Under the pieces are notes generated by a model, which worked only from the letters and a program-made list of their open reading frames with translations, was not told the origin of the DNA and did not search any database. From assembly GCF_040581485.1 (NCBI RefSeq), contig NC_090132.1:17603411-17667410 (forward strand): a stretch of DNA of 64,000 bases. The letters run 5' to 3'. The translations under genes were made by a program, and so were the position numbers. The stretch is from Linepithema humile (taxonomy: Eukaryota; Arthropoda; Insecta; Hymenoptera; Formicidae). This document shows, in pieces, positions 1 to 15,871 of the stretch; the first letter of the stretch is position 1; the number at the start of each line of letters is the position of its first letter.

Positions 1-621
1 ATAATAAGTGTACCACAAAAAACAATTTCATGCCAACTGTTAACAAAAAGTTGACAAAACTGAATTCTTTTTACAAAAAAAACCTTTTAATATAAAAAAT
101 TCAAAACGTCATGCTATGAATATTTAATTATAATAATAACGTGTAGAATATTAAAAGTTTAGATATTAAAAGTTTAATTTTGTTAAAATAATCCTTTTTG
201 GAAAATAAAATACTTTGTTAAATGTCATATTACAAATAGAAGAAAAATTGTTTTAATTAAAATTTTTTCCTGATACTATATATAATAGCTGGAATGTTAC
301 TGAAAAGATATTTGAATATATAAATTTTTTCTACGTTTTTTACACATTTTTACACATTTTACATTTTCAACACATAAGTAATTAAACAATTATAAAAAGC
401 TAGAATATATATATTTGTTTTTGTATAATTTATATGGTTTAACTTTATCAAAACTAAATATATCATCAAAATAATGCATAAACTGAAACTTACATATATT
501 AAACATTACATACATTTCATAATTAGATACTTTATAACAAGCACATGTGTGTAAATATATATACATGTAAAGCGTTACATTCAACTAAAAATGAATATAA
601 CATTTTTGTGTATGTTGATAC
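1..621. other. Nedd4 intron or left-edge non-coding sequence
   Basis: Very AT-rich sequence left of the last visible Nedd4 exon (donor GT at 621-620). I see no further coding exon, so the next Nedd4 exon lies beyond the left edge. Confidence 0.6.
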
Positions 622-5362
<4,741 letters not shown>

Positions 5363-7320
5363 TTTTCGTTCCTTTTCTATATTTCCAACTGGTTACTGAT
5401 CTTAGATTCATCAATCCTGTACATTATAGTTTCTTGTTTTTAGATATATATATATATATATGAGTTATGCTAAACTATATTCTCTATTATATATTCTTGT
5501 CACATACAAATCTCTATTCTATTTCCTATTCTATTTCTATTTCCCTTCTGTATAAATATAATTCTGACATTCAAATTACATTGGGCGATTTGCTTTATAA
5601 TTCTTTAATATAGTTCATATAAGTTTTAAGCAAGACATTAGAATATAAGTACATAGTATTAAGATGAAAATTTTAGATAATACAAAATCTATTATAAGAA
5701 AATTGTACGATACTTCAAATAAAATAATGTATTTTTCTATGTGTGCCTGCATTGTTATGTAACAATTTAATTTTCATGTCTACTTTGTAATAATAAAATA
5801 CATTATGCAATAAGAACATACAAAATAAGAGAATAATATATTTTCCTATTTATAGTAATAATTGAAGATCATAGACAAAGCAAGATAGTAACCACAAGTC
5901 CTTTGTTTAAAAGAAAAAAAAAATAAAATTTGACTTCCGTATGGGTGGAAATTTTTAATTAATTCTTAATTAATTTCACAAGCAACTCACACTTATAAGT
6001 CACATTGCAACACCAATCTTTGCACTTAATGCCAAATCTTAAAAGGAAATGCGACACAGAGAGGAGATACAATAATATCATGCCACGCACAATCCGTAGA
6101 GTACCCGATTACTAAGCGAAGAAAATGCTCAAGTTGTAGATAACATAGTTCTGTAAATCATTGTCCTGATAACAAATACTACAGCATATATCATATTTGC
6201 TGTCATAACAGAATTGTGTGTGATGTGTATGTGTATGTACAGTTTCTCTCTTTTTCTTACTACATATCTTCTTCTTTTCGCATTTTAAAACTTGTACAAA
6301 TTTTCAGGAAAATCTATTGAGATATTTATCAGCTGTAACAATATAATTATACATTATTGGATGTGACGATTGTAATATTTCTGTTATATTAATATAATTG
6401 TAATATTGTTGATATTTAGACAATTGTTATCATTTGTTCTGTAAATATATAAATCAATTTACAATAGAAAATAAATCAACAGTATACTTTTTCGTAAATT
6501 ATATGTAGTAGATAAAAATTTTTTTCTTTTATCTATGCTATCTTGCACATTGTCTGTGCTATTTAAACTCAAAATTAAATATATGATTAATTTTACAAAA
6601 AAAGGTAGGGGAGTATTGATTAAAAATACAAAAAGTGGAGATAAAAAATGCATATGTAGGTAATAATCATTAAGGTTTATACAGACAAAATTACAAAGTC
6701 TCATTATAAACACAGATATAAATAAACCAATTATGAAAAAACAAAGTATGTTATTCTTTTACATTTTTAATATAGGTAGGTGATTGGTCAACTTTTTTGT
6801 GTATTAGCATTTAGCGGTTGTGTAAAAAGGTCTTTATGCTGTCATATGCATATGCATGCCTAAGACTAGTGTGGGCAGATTTAAGACATAAGAAGCAAGC
6901 AGCATGAATGGAGAAAGTACCACACACGTGCGTAAGCCACCTAATTATACACGTGCAAGCACGTGCGAGACTCATACCAAATGATTTTTGGAGTCTTGAC
7001 TAAAAATGGTTCGAGTCTCAGCTAAAATGGTTTGAGTCTTGGCTAAAAATGACTCCGAGCCGAGAGGGAAAGAATCTAAGAGGTGATGCTTATTCTGTCT
7101 CGCATGTTTACTTAGGTGGCTCGTGTATGTGTGCAGTACCTCTCCATTCATGCTACTTGTTTCTTGCGTTAAATCTAGCCACATTGCATGTGACACACTA
7201 ACTCATTTCAGTATGTGTAGAGCAGTTCAATGTGTGTATGTACCGGAATTGCCAGCGTTATCTGTCAAATATCACCGATTAAAACTTCGCAATGCGAAGT
7301 GAAAATTATAACAGCCGAAA
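5363..7320. other. Intergenic region between divergent Nedd4 and GPHR
   Basis: This spacer separates the Nedd4 start (minus) from the GPHR start (plus), so it should hold both promoters and 5' UTRs. It is AT-rich, with no convincing ORF and a foldback element at 6869-7185. I cannot place a TATA box or initiator with confidence. Confidence 0.6.
6869..7185. mobile_element. MITE-like element with about 75-bp imperfect inverted ends and internal tandem repeat
   Basis: The left end (from about 6869) and the right end (to about 7185) are imperfect inverted copies over about 75 bp. Shared blocks include AGCATGAATGGAGA with its inverse and TAGGTGGCT with its inverse. The centre (about 6990-7055) holds roughly three diverged copies of a 24-bp unit built on GAGTCTTGGCTAAAAATG. 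There is no ORF. It lies 135 bp upstream of the GPHR ATG. Confidence 0.7.
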
Positions 7321-9872
7321 ATGGGTTTCATCGAAGACACTTTTGTGATTTTAATAACACAGGTGGAAAATTGTTTTTCCACTACAAAAATCAGTTTTAT
7401 CGATTATTCCTCGATTAATTTAGGTTATAGATTATACTATTCAAAACATATATGAGAATAATGTGAAAAATGATTTATTTTTATCATTAACTATGCTTAA
7501 TGTAAAGTTTAATGTAAAACTTGTTGCTGAAAAATTTTTATTTATATCTTAAAATATAAGGAAATTTTGTTAAATTCTTATATTCTAAAATATAAGGAAA
7601 CCTTGTTAAATCTTTTTTGGCAGTGATTGTTCACATCTATGGATTTTTTTGCACATCTGATATTTATGACAACTATTTATAACAATTATGAATTATGTGT
7701 ATTCGAAAATGCTATAATAAATTTTACATTGTAAAATCCTGCAGTTTATTTAATAAAATCTTAAAATCTTAAAATAATGTATTTTATTGAATTTTGGAGT
7801 AAACTTATTTTATATGGATAGAATCTGTTTTGTATAATAAATATTATTTCTGTTGTTTTATTTTTTCCCCATATTTTTCAGATAATTTTCTTCTTAGGAG
7901 GATGGGTATTTTTTGTGAAGAAATTGTTCAGGGATTATGAAGTGCATCATAGATTAGTACAACTAATTTTCTCTACAACATTTTCACTGTCATGCACCAT
8001 GTTTGAATTAATTATTTTTGAAATAGCAGGAGTGCTTGACTCAAGGTAAGACAAAAAAATTGCACAGTATTATTTAAGGTTTAATATATTGTTTTTTAGT
8101 TCTAGATATTTCCATTGGAATGCTGGTCTTTATATGCTTCTATTTATGGTAATAGTTCTGATACCATTTTACATAGCATATTTTATCATCAGCAATATCA
8201 GATTTGGTATGTATAACTCTTTATTGACATATTTCTTTATTGCTATTATATTGATTTTTATTCTATTAAACCTTAATAAATTTTCTTTTATCTGTGCAGT
8301 AAGACTGAATCTAATACAGCCATTGACAGTTGTCATATATCTTTTTTATCTGTATCTCTTCTGGAAAGTGGGTGATCCTTTTCCCATACTAAGTCCTAAA
8401 AAAGGATTATTATCTATAGAACAAGGCGTCAGTCGAATAGGAGTTATCGGCGTCACAGTAATGGCACTTCTCTCAGGTTTTGGTGCTGTAAATTATCCAT
8501 ATACTTCAATGGCTTACTTTATGCGACCAGTTTCTTACGCTGATGTGCAATCGATAGAAAAACGATTGCTGCAAACTATGGACATGATTATTGCGAAAAA
8601 GAAAAGAATTGCATTAGCGAAAAAAGGTGAAACTGTTGGACAAATAGAAACTCGATCTCGATTATGGGGAATGTTAGGTCCACTAGGTGGTACCAAGGGA
8701 AACCAAGAAAGTACATATTCCTTTTAATTTTATACTATAACTACAAATACTGGCCATCTTAATGATAGCTAATGATGATATATATTATTTTATAGTTATC
8801 AAGCAATTGCAAGTCGAAGTTACCGCTTTAGAAGAGTTATCACGACAATTATTTTTGGAAGCACATGATATACAAAATGCGAGAGAGCGTTTGGAATGGG
8901 CTGCCACTTGGCAAGGAAAATATTTTAATTTCCTTGGTTATTTTTTCTCTTTATATTGTACTTGGAAAATATTTATTGTAAGTCTGTAGTATTGTGAATC
9001 TGTAGTTTTGATCACTTTATAATTATTTAAGTAAATTTTGTCGGATATTCTACGATTTTTACACCATGTTTACAGTCTACAATCAACATAGTGTTTGATC
9101 GAGTCGGCAAAAAAGACCCTGTGACCAGAGGAATCGAAATTGCAGTACATTGGATTGGTTTCAATATTGATGTCACATTTTGGTCGCAGCATATTTCTTT
9201 TTATCTCGTCGGTTGCATTGTTGTAACGTCTATACGTGGGTTATTGTTAACTCTAACAAAGGTACGTAAGACACAACATAGTAATTCTATGTTTGCTTAT
9301 CCATTTTTTTTCATTTCTATAAAATGATTGTATTGTGTGCATGCACACATACACACACACAACACATATATGTACTGATCATTTTATATGATATTTTGCA
9401 TTATATTGTGTGAGTAAACGTACATATATGAGTGAATCAGAGAGTCTTGATATTTTTATCGTATTATTATCAGTCTTAACAAAAATGTTTACTACAGACT
9501 TTTCTGTTTCAGTTTTTTTATGCTATATCAAGCAGCAAATCATCAAATATTATTGTACTTATACTTGCTCAAATAATGGTAAGAGTAATAATTGTTTAAA
9601 ATTACAAATCACATATGATTTTTATAAAGTATTCACATTTTTAATTTTATATTGTTACTTTCATTTTTTAGGGAATGTATTTTGTATCTTCTGTACTTCT
9701 TATGCGAATGAATATGCCAGCAGAATACCGTATTATAATAACGCAAGTATTAGGAGAATTACAGTTTAATTTTTATCATAGATGGTTTGATGTCATTTTC
9801 TTAGTATCGGCGTTATCATCAATAGTGTTTTTGTATTTAGTTCATAAACACGCACCAACAGAACGCATATAA
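7321..9872 (+). CDS. GPHR: Golgi pH regulator (GPHR/GPR89), complete
   Basis: A multi-pass Golgi membrane protein; the mammalian family member is reported as an anion channel that keeps the Golgi lumen acidic. Eight exons: 7321-7362, 7882-8045, 8100-8206, 8300-8710, 8796-8977, 9076-9261, 9513-9578 and 9672-9872. They sum to 1359 nt, 452 aa, against 455 aa for the human protein. Exon 1 is only 14 codons ([14 protein letters not shown]) and splices in phase to [11 protein letters not shown]. Diagnostic conserved stretches are [108 protein letters not shown] and [20 protein letters not shown]. Hydrophobic segments alternate with a central charged loop and coiled region (about residues 190-255), as in the family. 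A polyadenylation signal follows almost at once. Confidence 0.97.
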
Positions 9873-9875
9873 CAA

Positions 9876-9881
9876 AATAAA
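9876..9881 (+). terminator. Candidate polyadenylation signal of GPHR
   Basis: AATAAA starts 3 nt after the GPHR stop codon, which would give an extremely short 3' UTR. Other A-rich variants follow, so a longer UTR is possible. Confidence 0.5.
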
Positions 9882-9947
9882 ATTTTTTATTGAAATTATC
9901 AGACTTATTTTATTACGAAGTGATTCATTTAAATCCTATATTTGATA

Positions 9948-9975
9948 ATTTGATCATTTAATTAAATGATCAAAT
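9948..9975. repeat. 28-bp perfect palindrome
   Basis: Every base from 9948 to 9961 pairs with its mirror from 9975 to 9962; the core is TGATCATTTAATTAAATGATCA. It lies between the converging 3' ends of GPHR and GANAB, so transcripts of either strand would fold here. Confidence 0.9.
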
Positions 9976-10127
9976 ATGTTCATTTTTAATAAAAAGACTT
10001 TAGGTTTTGTCATATGTGCTTTATGGCCAATAATACATTTCTAAATCAAACATTAAATATTCTTTATATAATATTAAACTTTTACGTATTATATAATAGC
10101 CCGAAACACACTTTGTACTTTTGAAAT

Positions 10128-10133
10128 TTTATT
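10128..10133 (-). terminator. Candidate polyadenylation signal of GANAB
   Basis: TTTATT on the plus strand is AATAAA on the minus strand, about 290 nt past the GANAB stop. Other weaker variants exist between it and the stop. Confidence 0.35.
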
Positions 10134-10425
10134 AAATCGTATAAAGTAAAAATGTAAGTTACACAAAAGAATGCCTCTATATAAATATCTTCCCAAATAT
10201 CCTACTTGAGTGTACATATATTGTACATATTGCAAGTAAATATTAATTCTTATTAAAAGGAGATAATAATTACTTTAGCTCTCAAAGTAGCTAAGTTGTA
10301 TTTCTATACTTGTTCTAGGAAATGTAATCATGCAGATCACAGATAGCTGAACCATGTACAGTAATGGAAAATTAGCATCATAGAGCATGGATTATTAAAG
10401 ATCGAATATGAGTAACATCATAATC

Positions 10426-13400
10426 CTAATGTAATAATTCAATTGTCCATTCTTCGCCCATATTTACAGCTGGTTTACGTATCGTTAATACGTTATTATG
10501 TGAATTATACGTAGTTTCCAAAGTTATTTTTCCCATACCTGTAAAAAATTATATAAATTATTAATTGAAACAGATTTATTAAAGGATTTGTTACACGACA
10601 CTTTAATTTGATTACTTACTGTGCGATTCCAGTTGGGCAGATTTAATTCCTTGTGGTGGATTGGCTATATCTATTCTTTCTAACCAGCTTTGTGTTTCAT
10701 ATGAAGCTAATTTATCTATCAGAGTTGAAGTTATTTTATTACCATCCAGGATTAATCTCAGATACAAGTATTTCCCATGACGGTATTCAAAGCTGGTTTC
10801 ATCATCGATATATAGACTGCCGCTAGCCTTACCGTTATTATCAGCAATTACTATTAATGTGTAAGGATCATTTTTCATAGCAACCGTGCTACGTCGTATT
10901 CTCATTTTTCGTGGAACGATGGAACCACTTCTTTGACACACAGGGATCTTGTGAATCGTTACTGGTACATTAATGTATCCTGTTTTTTTATAAGATTGCA
11001 ATGTATCAGTATCGTACCAAGTCACTTTATCGTCTCCCGGAAGATAAAGCGTTACTTCTGTGGCACCGGATTGAAATACCGGGCGTACGAGTATAGAGTC
11101 ACCAAGTAGCAACTGATCGTCGATAGTAAATGTTTTCGATTCGGATGGATAATGCGCCCATAAAGGTCGTATGACAGGTAAACCGTTTACTTCGTGTTCT
11201 CTAAAAAGCGTGTACCACAATGGCAGGTATGAGTATCGTAATCTGAGTGCTTCACGAACTATTTGCGTAGTTTCCTCATTAAATGTCCATGGTTCGCGTC
11301 TCTTTGTTTCTATGTGAGAATGTTGACGGATGAAAGGTAACCATACTGCAGCTTGATACCATCTAATAAACATCTCAACATCTGGATTCTTGAAAAAACC
11401 TGCAACATCTGCGCCACAAAATGACATTCCAGATACAGCCATCGAAAGACACATAGGATAACTTATACGCAAGTGATTCCAGTCAGCCATATTATCGCCA
11501 GTCCACATTGCCGCGTAACGTTGTGATCCAGCATAGAAGGATCTTGTTAAGACAAATGGTCTCAAAGAACCACCTGATCGACGGAATAAAGCATCGTATG
11601 TCGCGCGAATATACATATGTCCATTAATATTGTGCACATCTCTATGTTCCCAACCTCCATAATGAACAAGATCCTTTGGCGCAGTTACTTCAGGTCCATT
11701 AAACACACTTGGTTCATTCATATCGTTCCAAATGTAAACATCGTTAGTGGTACCATGAAATTTATCCAAACTGTATAAACCAACATAATATTCAATGACT
11801 TTTGGATCGAAGAAGTCCAAATATGATGAAGATCCTGGCCAGCACCAACCCTCATAATCTTTTCCATCTCTGTTTTTGATGTAATAGCCCAAATTGGTAG
11901 CATCATTATGTAAGAAATAGTTGTTATCTCGTTTAATATGAGGATCAATGATAACTATCAATTTTCTGCCTTTGGTAGTAAGATTGTGTATCATTTCAAG
12001 AGGATTCGGGAATTTACGCTGATCCCATGTAAAGTATTTCTTATTATCGGTATATTCAATATCAAGCCACATAACTTCCAGTGGTATATCATGTATATCA
12101 AAATTTTCGGCAATTGTTGTAACATCATCTTGATCATTATAATTCCAACGACTTTGATGATACCCAAGAGCAAACATCTAAAACACATATTTTGAGAAGA
12201 GCAGTTCTGATTGCTCGATACTTCGTAACTTAAAACAAATTCAATTTTTACAATATTTATTTAACATACCTGTGGCAAAGGAGCTGTACCAGTTAAAATG
12301 GTGAATTGTTTAAAAACATCAAGAGGTTTCGGACCCAACATGAAAAATATATCAATCACGCCAGATTCTGACATAAAATGAGCATCCACTTGAGATTTTT
12401 TAGTAGATCCAGATACAAAATTAACAATGCTTTCTACAACATTATTATCTGCACTTGATAGAATGTCAATCCAAGTTTCTGCTGTATTATGCCAAAAAAC
12501 ACCTGACGATCTCTCTTTTCTGAAATATTACACAAATTTTGCATGAATATATCTTTATAAATCACAGAATTAGTTGATTTGCAAGCTTACCCATGAGCAT
12601 AAAGAACTGGAATGGCACCATACAAAGCCATACGTTCATTCGTTTCGTATTCAAAGACATCAAGATTGTATAATCTATATGGATCTGTAGATTTAGTCGA
12701 TTGTAATGCGAATGAATCAGCATGTTCTGGTATACCATAAGCATGTTCAGATCCAGGAAAACTAAAATCCATCGCAACAGCTTCTGGTCCAAATGGTTTT
12801 GCATCGTGATGTTCCTTGAAGTTTTCTTCCCAAGCACCTGGATCATTATCAGCTCCATCACCAGGATATGCGGTATTATTTGTTGCTGCAGCTTCAACAT
12901 TTTCATTTTCACCTTGTTCTGGTCTATATATAAAATAATGTATAATTTATATTACATTATTTTATAGACTTAGAGCAATGATAATTGGCTAACAATATAT
13001 ACCTTACTGGTTTGGTACGTAAATGTTCAAATCTCATAAGACCACGAGCATTTGCTGATATTGTTAAAACATCATGGGAGTATAAATCTACCTTAAATGG
13101 ATTAATGTATAAAATGGCTTTATTTCCACCTTTCACTATAGTTATACTTTCAGTAGTTTTTTCCACAGTATCCAATTCCACTGTCTGTGGTTGATCATGA
13201 AGAGCATATTCATTTTGGTATCTGGTATGTAATGGATTCTTTTCATTGATATTTAATCTAAACGTATCTTCCTTCAATGCAGTAAACTGTACTATGTACA
13301 AGATGCCTGTATCTTTATTAAATAAATCTATATTAATCATAGATTCATTTTGTACAAGTGTGTCTGGCAAAAGCTGATATGGTGTTTTTCCAGACTCTAC

Positions 13401-14112
13401 TTTTCTGCATCGTCTAAAAAAGATAAAACAAAAATTAAACTTGTTTCTCAAGTAACAATGCTTATAAAAATAATTATTTCTTACCGGCAGAAGCTGCTTT
13501 GATCACATCTTTTGAAATTGTCTCTGTTGACTGCATCCACAAGAAATGGAGAACATAATAATACTAAAAATAGAACCAACCTGAAAAGATTTTATAATAA
13601 GAAAATAAAAATATCTGCTGACATATAATATTCTATAGAAATTACAGATTATTACAACATGTATGAATGATACTTAGTAAGCATTATATTATAGTTTTAA
13701 CTAGATAACAGTTTGTAAGGAAATACTGTCGTACAGAAAATTACACTGAGGTAATGTTCATTTCTGAGACTGTAAAATTCCATCATAGTTTATGATAAGC
13801 GGTATCATATTCATTCAGCGATAGATTAGATTAGATTAATGATCAAGAATGCAATGAATTCATTACAAAAAATGTACTTTAATTGTAAATAACATTGTAA
13901 GGACACGTCAGCCGTATCAAACGCACTGTATGACAGACAATCAAAATCTACAAAATTGAACTAAGAAAATGAGCAAAATTGCTATGCTCGCTGAAAGTGA
14001 CATAAATAGACAATTTTTCATATATATCCATATGTCCATGATTAATCCTTATCTCAGTTACTTAAAGGGAAAAAACCGGAAATAATCAAACTCACCGCAT
14101 GCACGAAGCCAT
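10426..14112 (-). CDS. GANAB: Glucosidase II alpha subunit (neutral alpha-glucosidase AB, GH31), complete
   Basis: This endoplasmic reticulum enzyme removes the two inner glucose residues from N-linked glycans, so it feeds the calnexin/calreticulin folding cycle; it works with a beta subunit. Seven exons: 14112-14096, 13580-13485, 13413-13003, 12923-12591, 12519-12270, 12177-10620 and 10538-10426. They sum to 2778 nt, 925 aa (human form 944). The N-terminus has a signal peptide ([16 protein letters not shown]), followed by the family's [11 protein letters not shown]. The GH31 barrel is in the 1558-nt exon: [12 protein letters not shown], the nucleophile Asp at about residue 521 in [15 protein letters not shown], the acid/base Asp at about 597 in WTGDN, and [11 protein letters not shown]. 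The insect-length acidic insert before [10 protein letters not shown] matches the variable region of the family. I see no missing catalytic residue. Confidence 0.97.
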
Positions 14113-15050
14113 GTTGAGGAATTAACTTGCCTACATATATCACTTTCGCGCTAACTCATCTACATCATAAACGATTGATGTATAGATGCGTAAATATTTC
14201 GCCAATTTCTAGCCAATTAGATGCATTTGTCCAATTGCGAATTGAAAATATCCCATTTGGTTATTGGAAATGCGCACTAATAATACGTGAATCACAATCA
14301 TTCAAGTAGCGCAAAGCAAAGAAATATATTATTATATATTAAAATAATACATGTTTTTTAAAGTTTATACCTAATGGAAGTTTATATCTTGCAAAATGTC
14401 AAGTGTATGTTGATTTTTAAAGAGTAACTTATTTATTAGTTATTGTAATATGTGATTTGACTTTAGTAGTTAAGGCAACACGTAGCTGATTGAAGTTGTC
14501 ACCGCCGTTTACGAATTTGTTGGCCATTACACTAAGGTGGCGGGTGTAAGACAGACTCTCTCCTAATCGAATAGCTTTGCGATGCGTTTAATTAGTAAGT
14601 ATAATCGTAATTAATTTCGTATCTCGATGCTTATCAAACATATAATGACACGAATCTGATATAACTGTGTACGCAGTCGCAGTCGGTAGCGGTAGCTAGC
14701 AAACCGACGCGTGAAAAAAATGATATTTCCAAATGTTACATTCCGCGGATGTTTTTCCTAATTTTGATCCGTATATTTATGTATCTATTTCATAATACGA
14801 AATAATAAAACGGTCTAAAATGTAAATATCATATTTCTTATGTAAATTTTCGATGTAAAAGTATAGAAAAACATAGTTAAAAGCAATAATTATGTCTGAG
14901 GGGGTAACTTATCGGTGAAGTTAGCCGCGCGATTTTCAGTTCTTTCTATCATCATTAGGAGACGAGTGTCGAACACAGCTACAAGCGTCCATGTTTTTTT
15001 TTACATTGTTTGTCGTTACAGTAAAACGCGCGTCGAGAATGCGATTAATA
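14113..15050. other. Upstream region of GANAB
   Basis: AT-rich spacer that should carry the GANAB promoter and 5' UTR (minus strand) just above 14112. A CG-richer patch at about 14480-14720 may be part of a promoter. I see no ORF that can be supported. Confidence 0.4.
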
Positions 15051-15185
15051 TCGGAAGTGCCGTATAAAATGTCGCGCGATTGTATAGTAGTGATAAAGTA
15101 TGCGTGTCGGGAGTGTCGTGTAAAATGTCGCGCAATTATCGAGTTACGATAAAATTTGAGATATGTGTCGGGAATATGTGTAATG
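15051..15185 (+). repeat. Diverged short tandem repeat, about 56-61 bp unit
   Basis: Copies begin at 15051 (TCGGAAGTGCCGTATAAAATG), 15107 (TCGGGAGTGTCGTGTAAAATG) and, truncated, 15168 (TCGGGAATATGTGTAATG). The first two copies each carry ATGTCGCGC followed by a similar AT-rich tail ending in GATAAA. The array lies in the possible first exon described next. Confidence 0.7.
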
Positions 15186-15871
15186 TTAAAAGTGCTATAA
15201 AGTTAAAAGTGTTACGAACGAGAAGAGAAGAAGGAAGAGGCCTAGGAGGCATCGGGCAACGGCAGAGGAATCGTGGAGTAAGTAACATTATATTATATAC
15301 TATTACTATATATATTTAATTAATATTATATTATATATAGTAATATTATATACTTTTTATTTGTTATTTGTGACAATTATTTACCCCCGACAGTTGCATA
15401 TTATTTTGTATCATGTTACGTTTACAAAAGGCAAAAATTAAATAATCAACTTTTAGAAAACAAATTTGAATAATAAATTCAGAAGTATTATGGATAATTA
15501 TCACTTAATAGTTTTACAATTTTTGTAACCTAATTATTGTAATACACAATACATATGAAATACATATGAGACATTTAAAGTACTTAATAAAAAAATACAA
15601 TATATAATATTCATAAAATACTAAATATTTTTAATATTTATAAATATAAATATAAATATAAATATTTATAAATAATTTTAAATATCTATTTGAGAATTAA
15701 ATTGTTTTCGTAATTTTGTTATATTAAAGATTTACTTTATGGACAAATAAAAAATTTAATACGCGAAATAATTACTTTTGTAATATAAATTATTTTGGAT
15801 ATTACTACAATTTTTTTAATATTTGTATATTACAGATGTGTCTACAACTTTGCTGCTGCGCATCGAAATTG
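15125..15871 (+). CDS. Possible first two exons of an unrecognised plus-strand gene
   Basis: I do not recognise this gene. An ORF opens at ATG 15125 (MSRNYRVTIKFEICVGNM and on, 51 codons) and meets a consensus donor at 15278 (GTAAGTAAC). A 36-nt exon, 15836-15871, has a good acceptor (ATATTACAG) and donor (GTAAGTTC). The two join in phase 0 and the second reads MCLQLCCCASKL, so translation could instead begin exactly at the second exon. The Cys-rich start resembles the first cytosolic stretch of small membrane proteins, but that is only an impression. No next exon is convincing: the best acceptor, near 16580, leads to about 30 codons and a stop. It may be a non-coding transcript or chance. 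Confidence 0.25.

Larger units (their letters stand above)
9873..10425. other. Spacer between convergent GPHR and GANAB
   Basis: AT-rich tail-to-tail spacer. It contains the GPHR polyadenylation signal at 9876, a perfect palindrome at 9948-9975 and a minus-strand AATAAA (10133-10128). No ORF is credible. Confidence 0.7.

Noticed and set aside
8089..8727. Single 212-codon ORF as a separate membrane protein
   Set aside because: It is two GPHR exons plus the stop-free 93-nt intron; the flanking exons continue the GPHR family sequence in phase.
10426..14112. GANAB being a different GH31 enzyme such as lysosomal or maltase type
   Set aside because: The family-specific N-terminus ([11 protein letters not shown]), HRDVHN after the nucleophile motif and the length fit glucosidase II alpha, not the lysosomal or brush-border enzymes.
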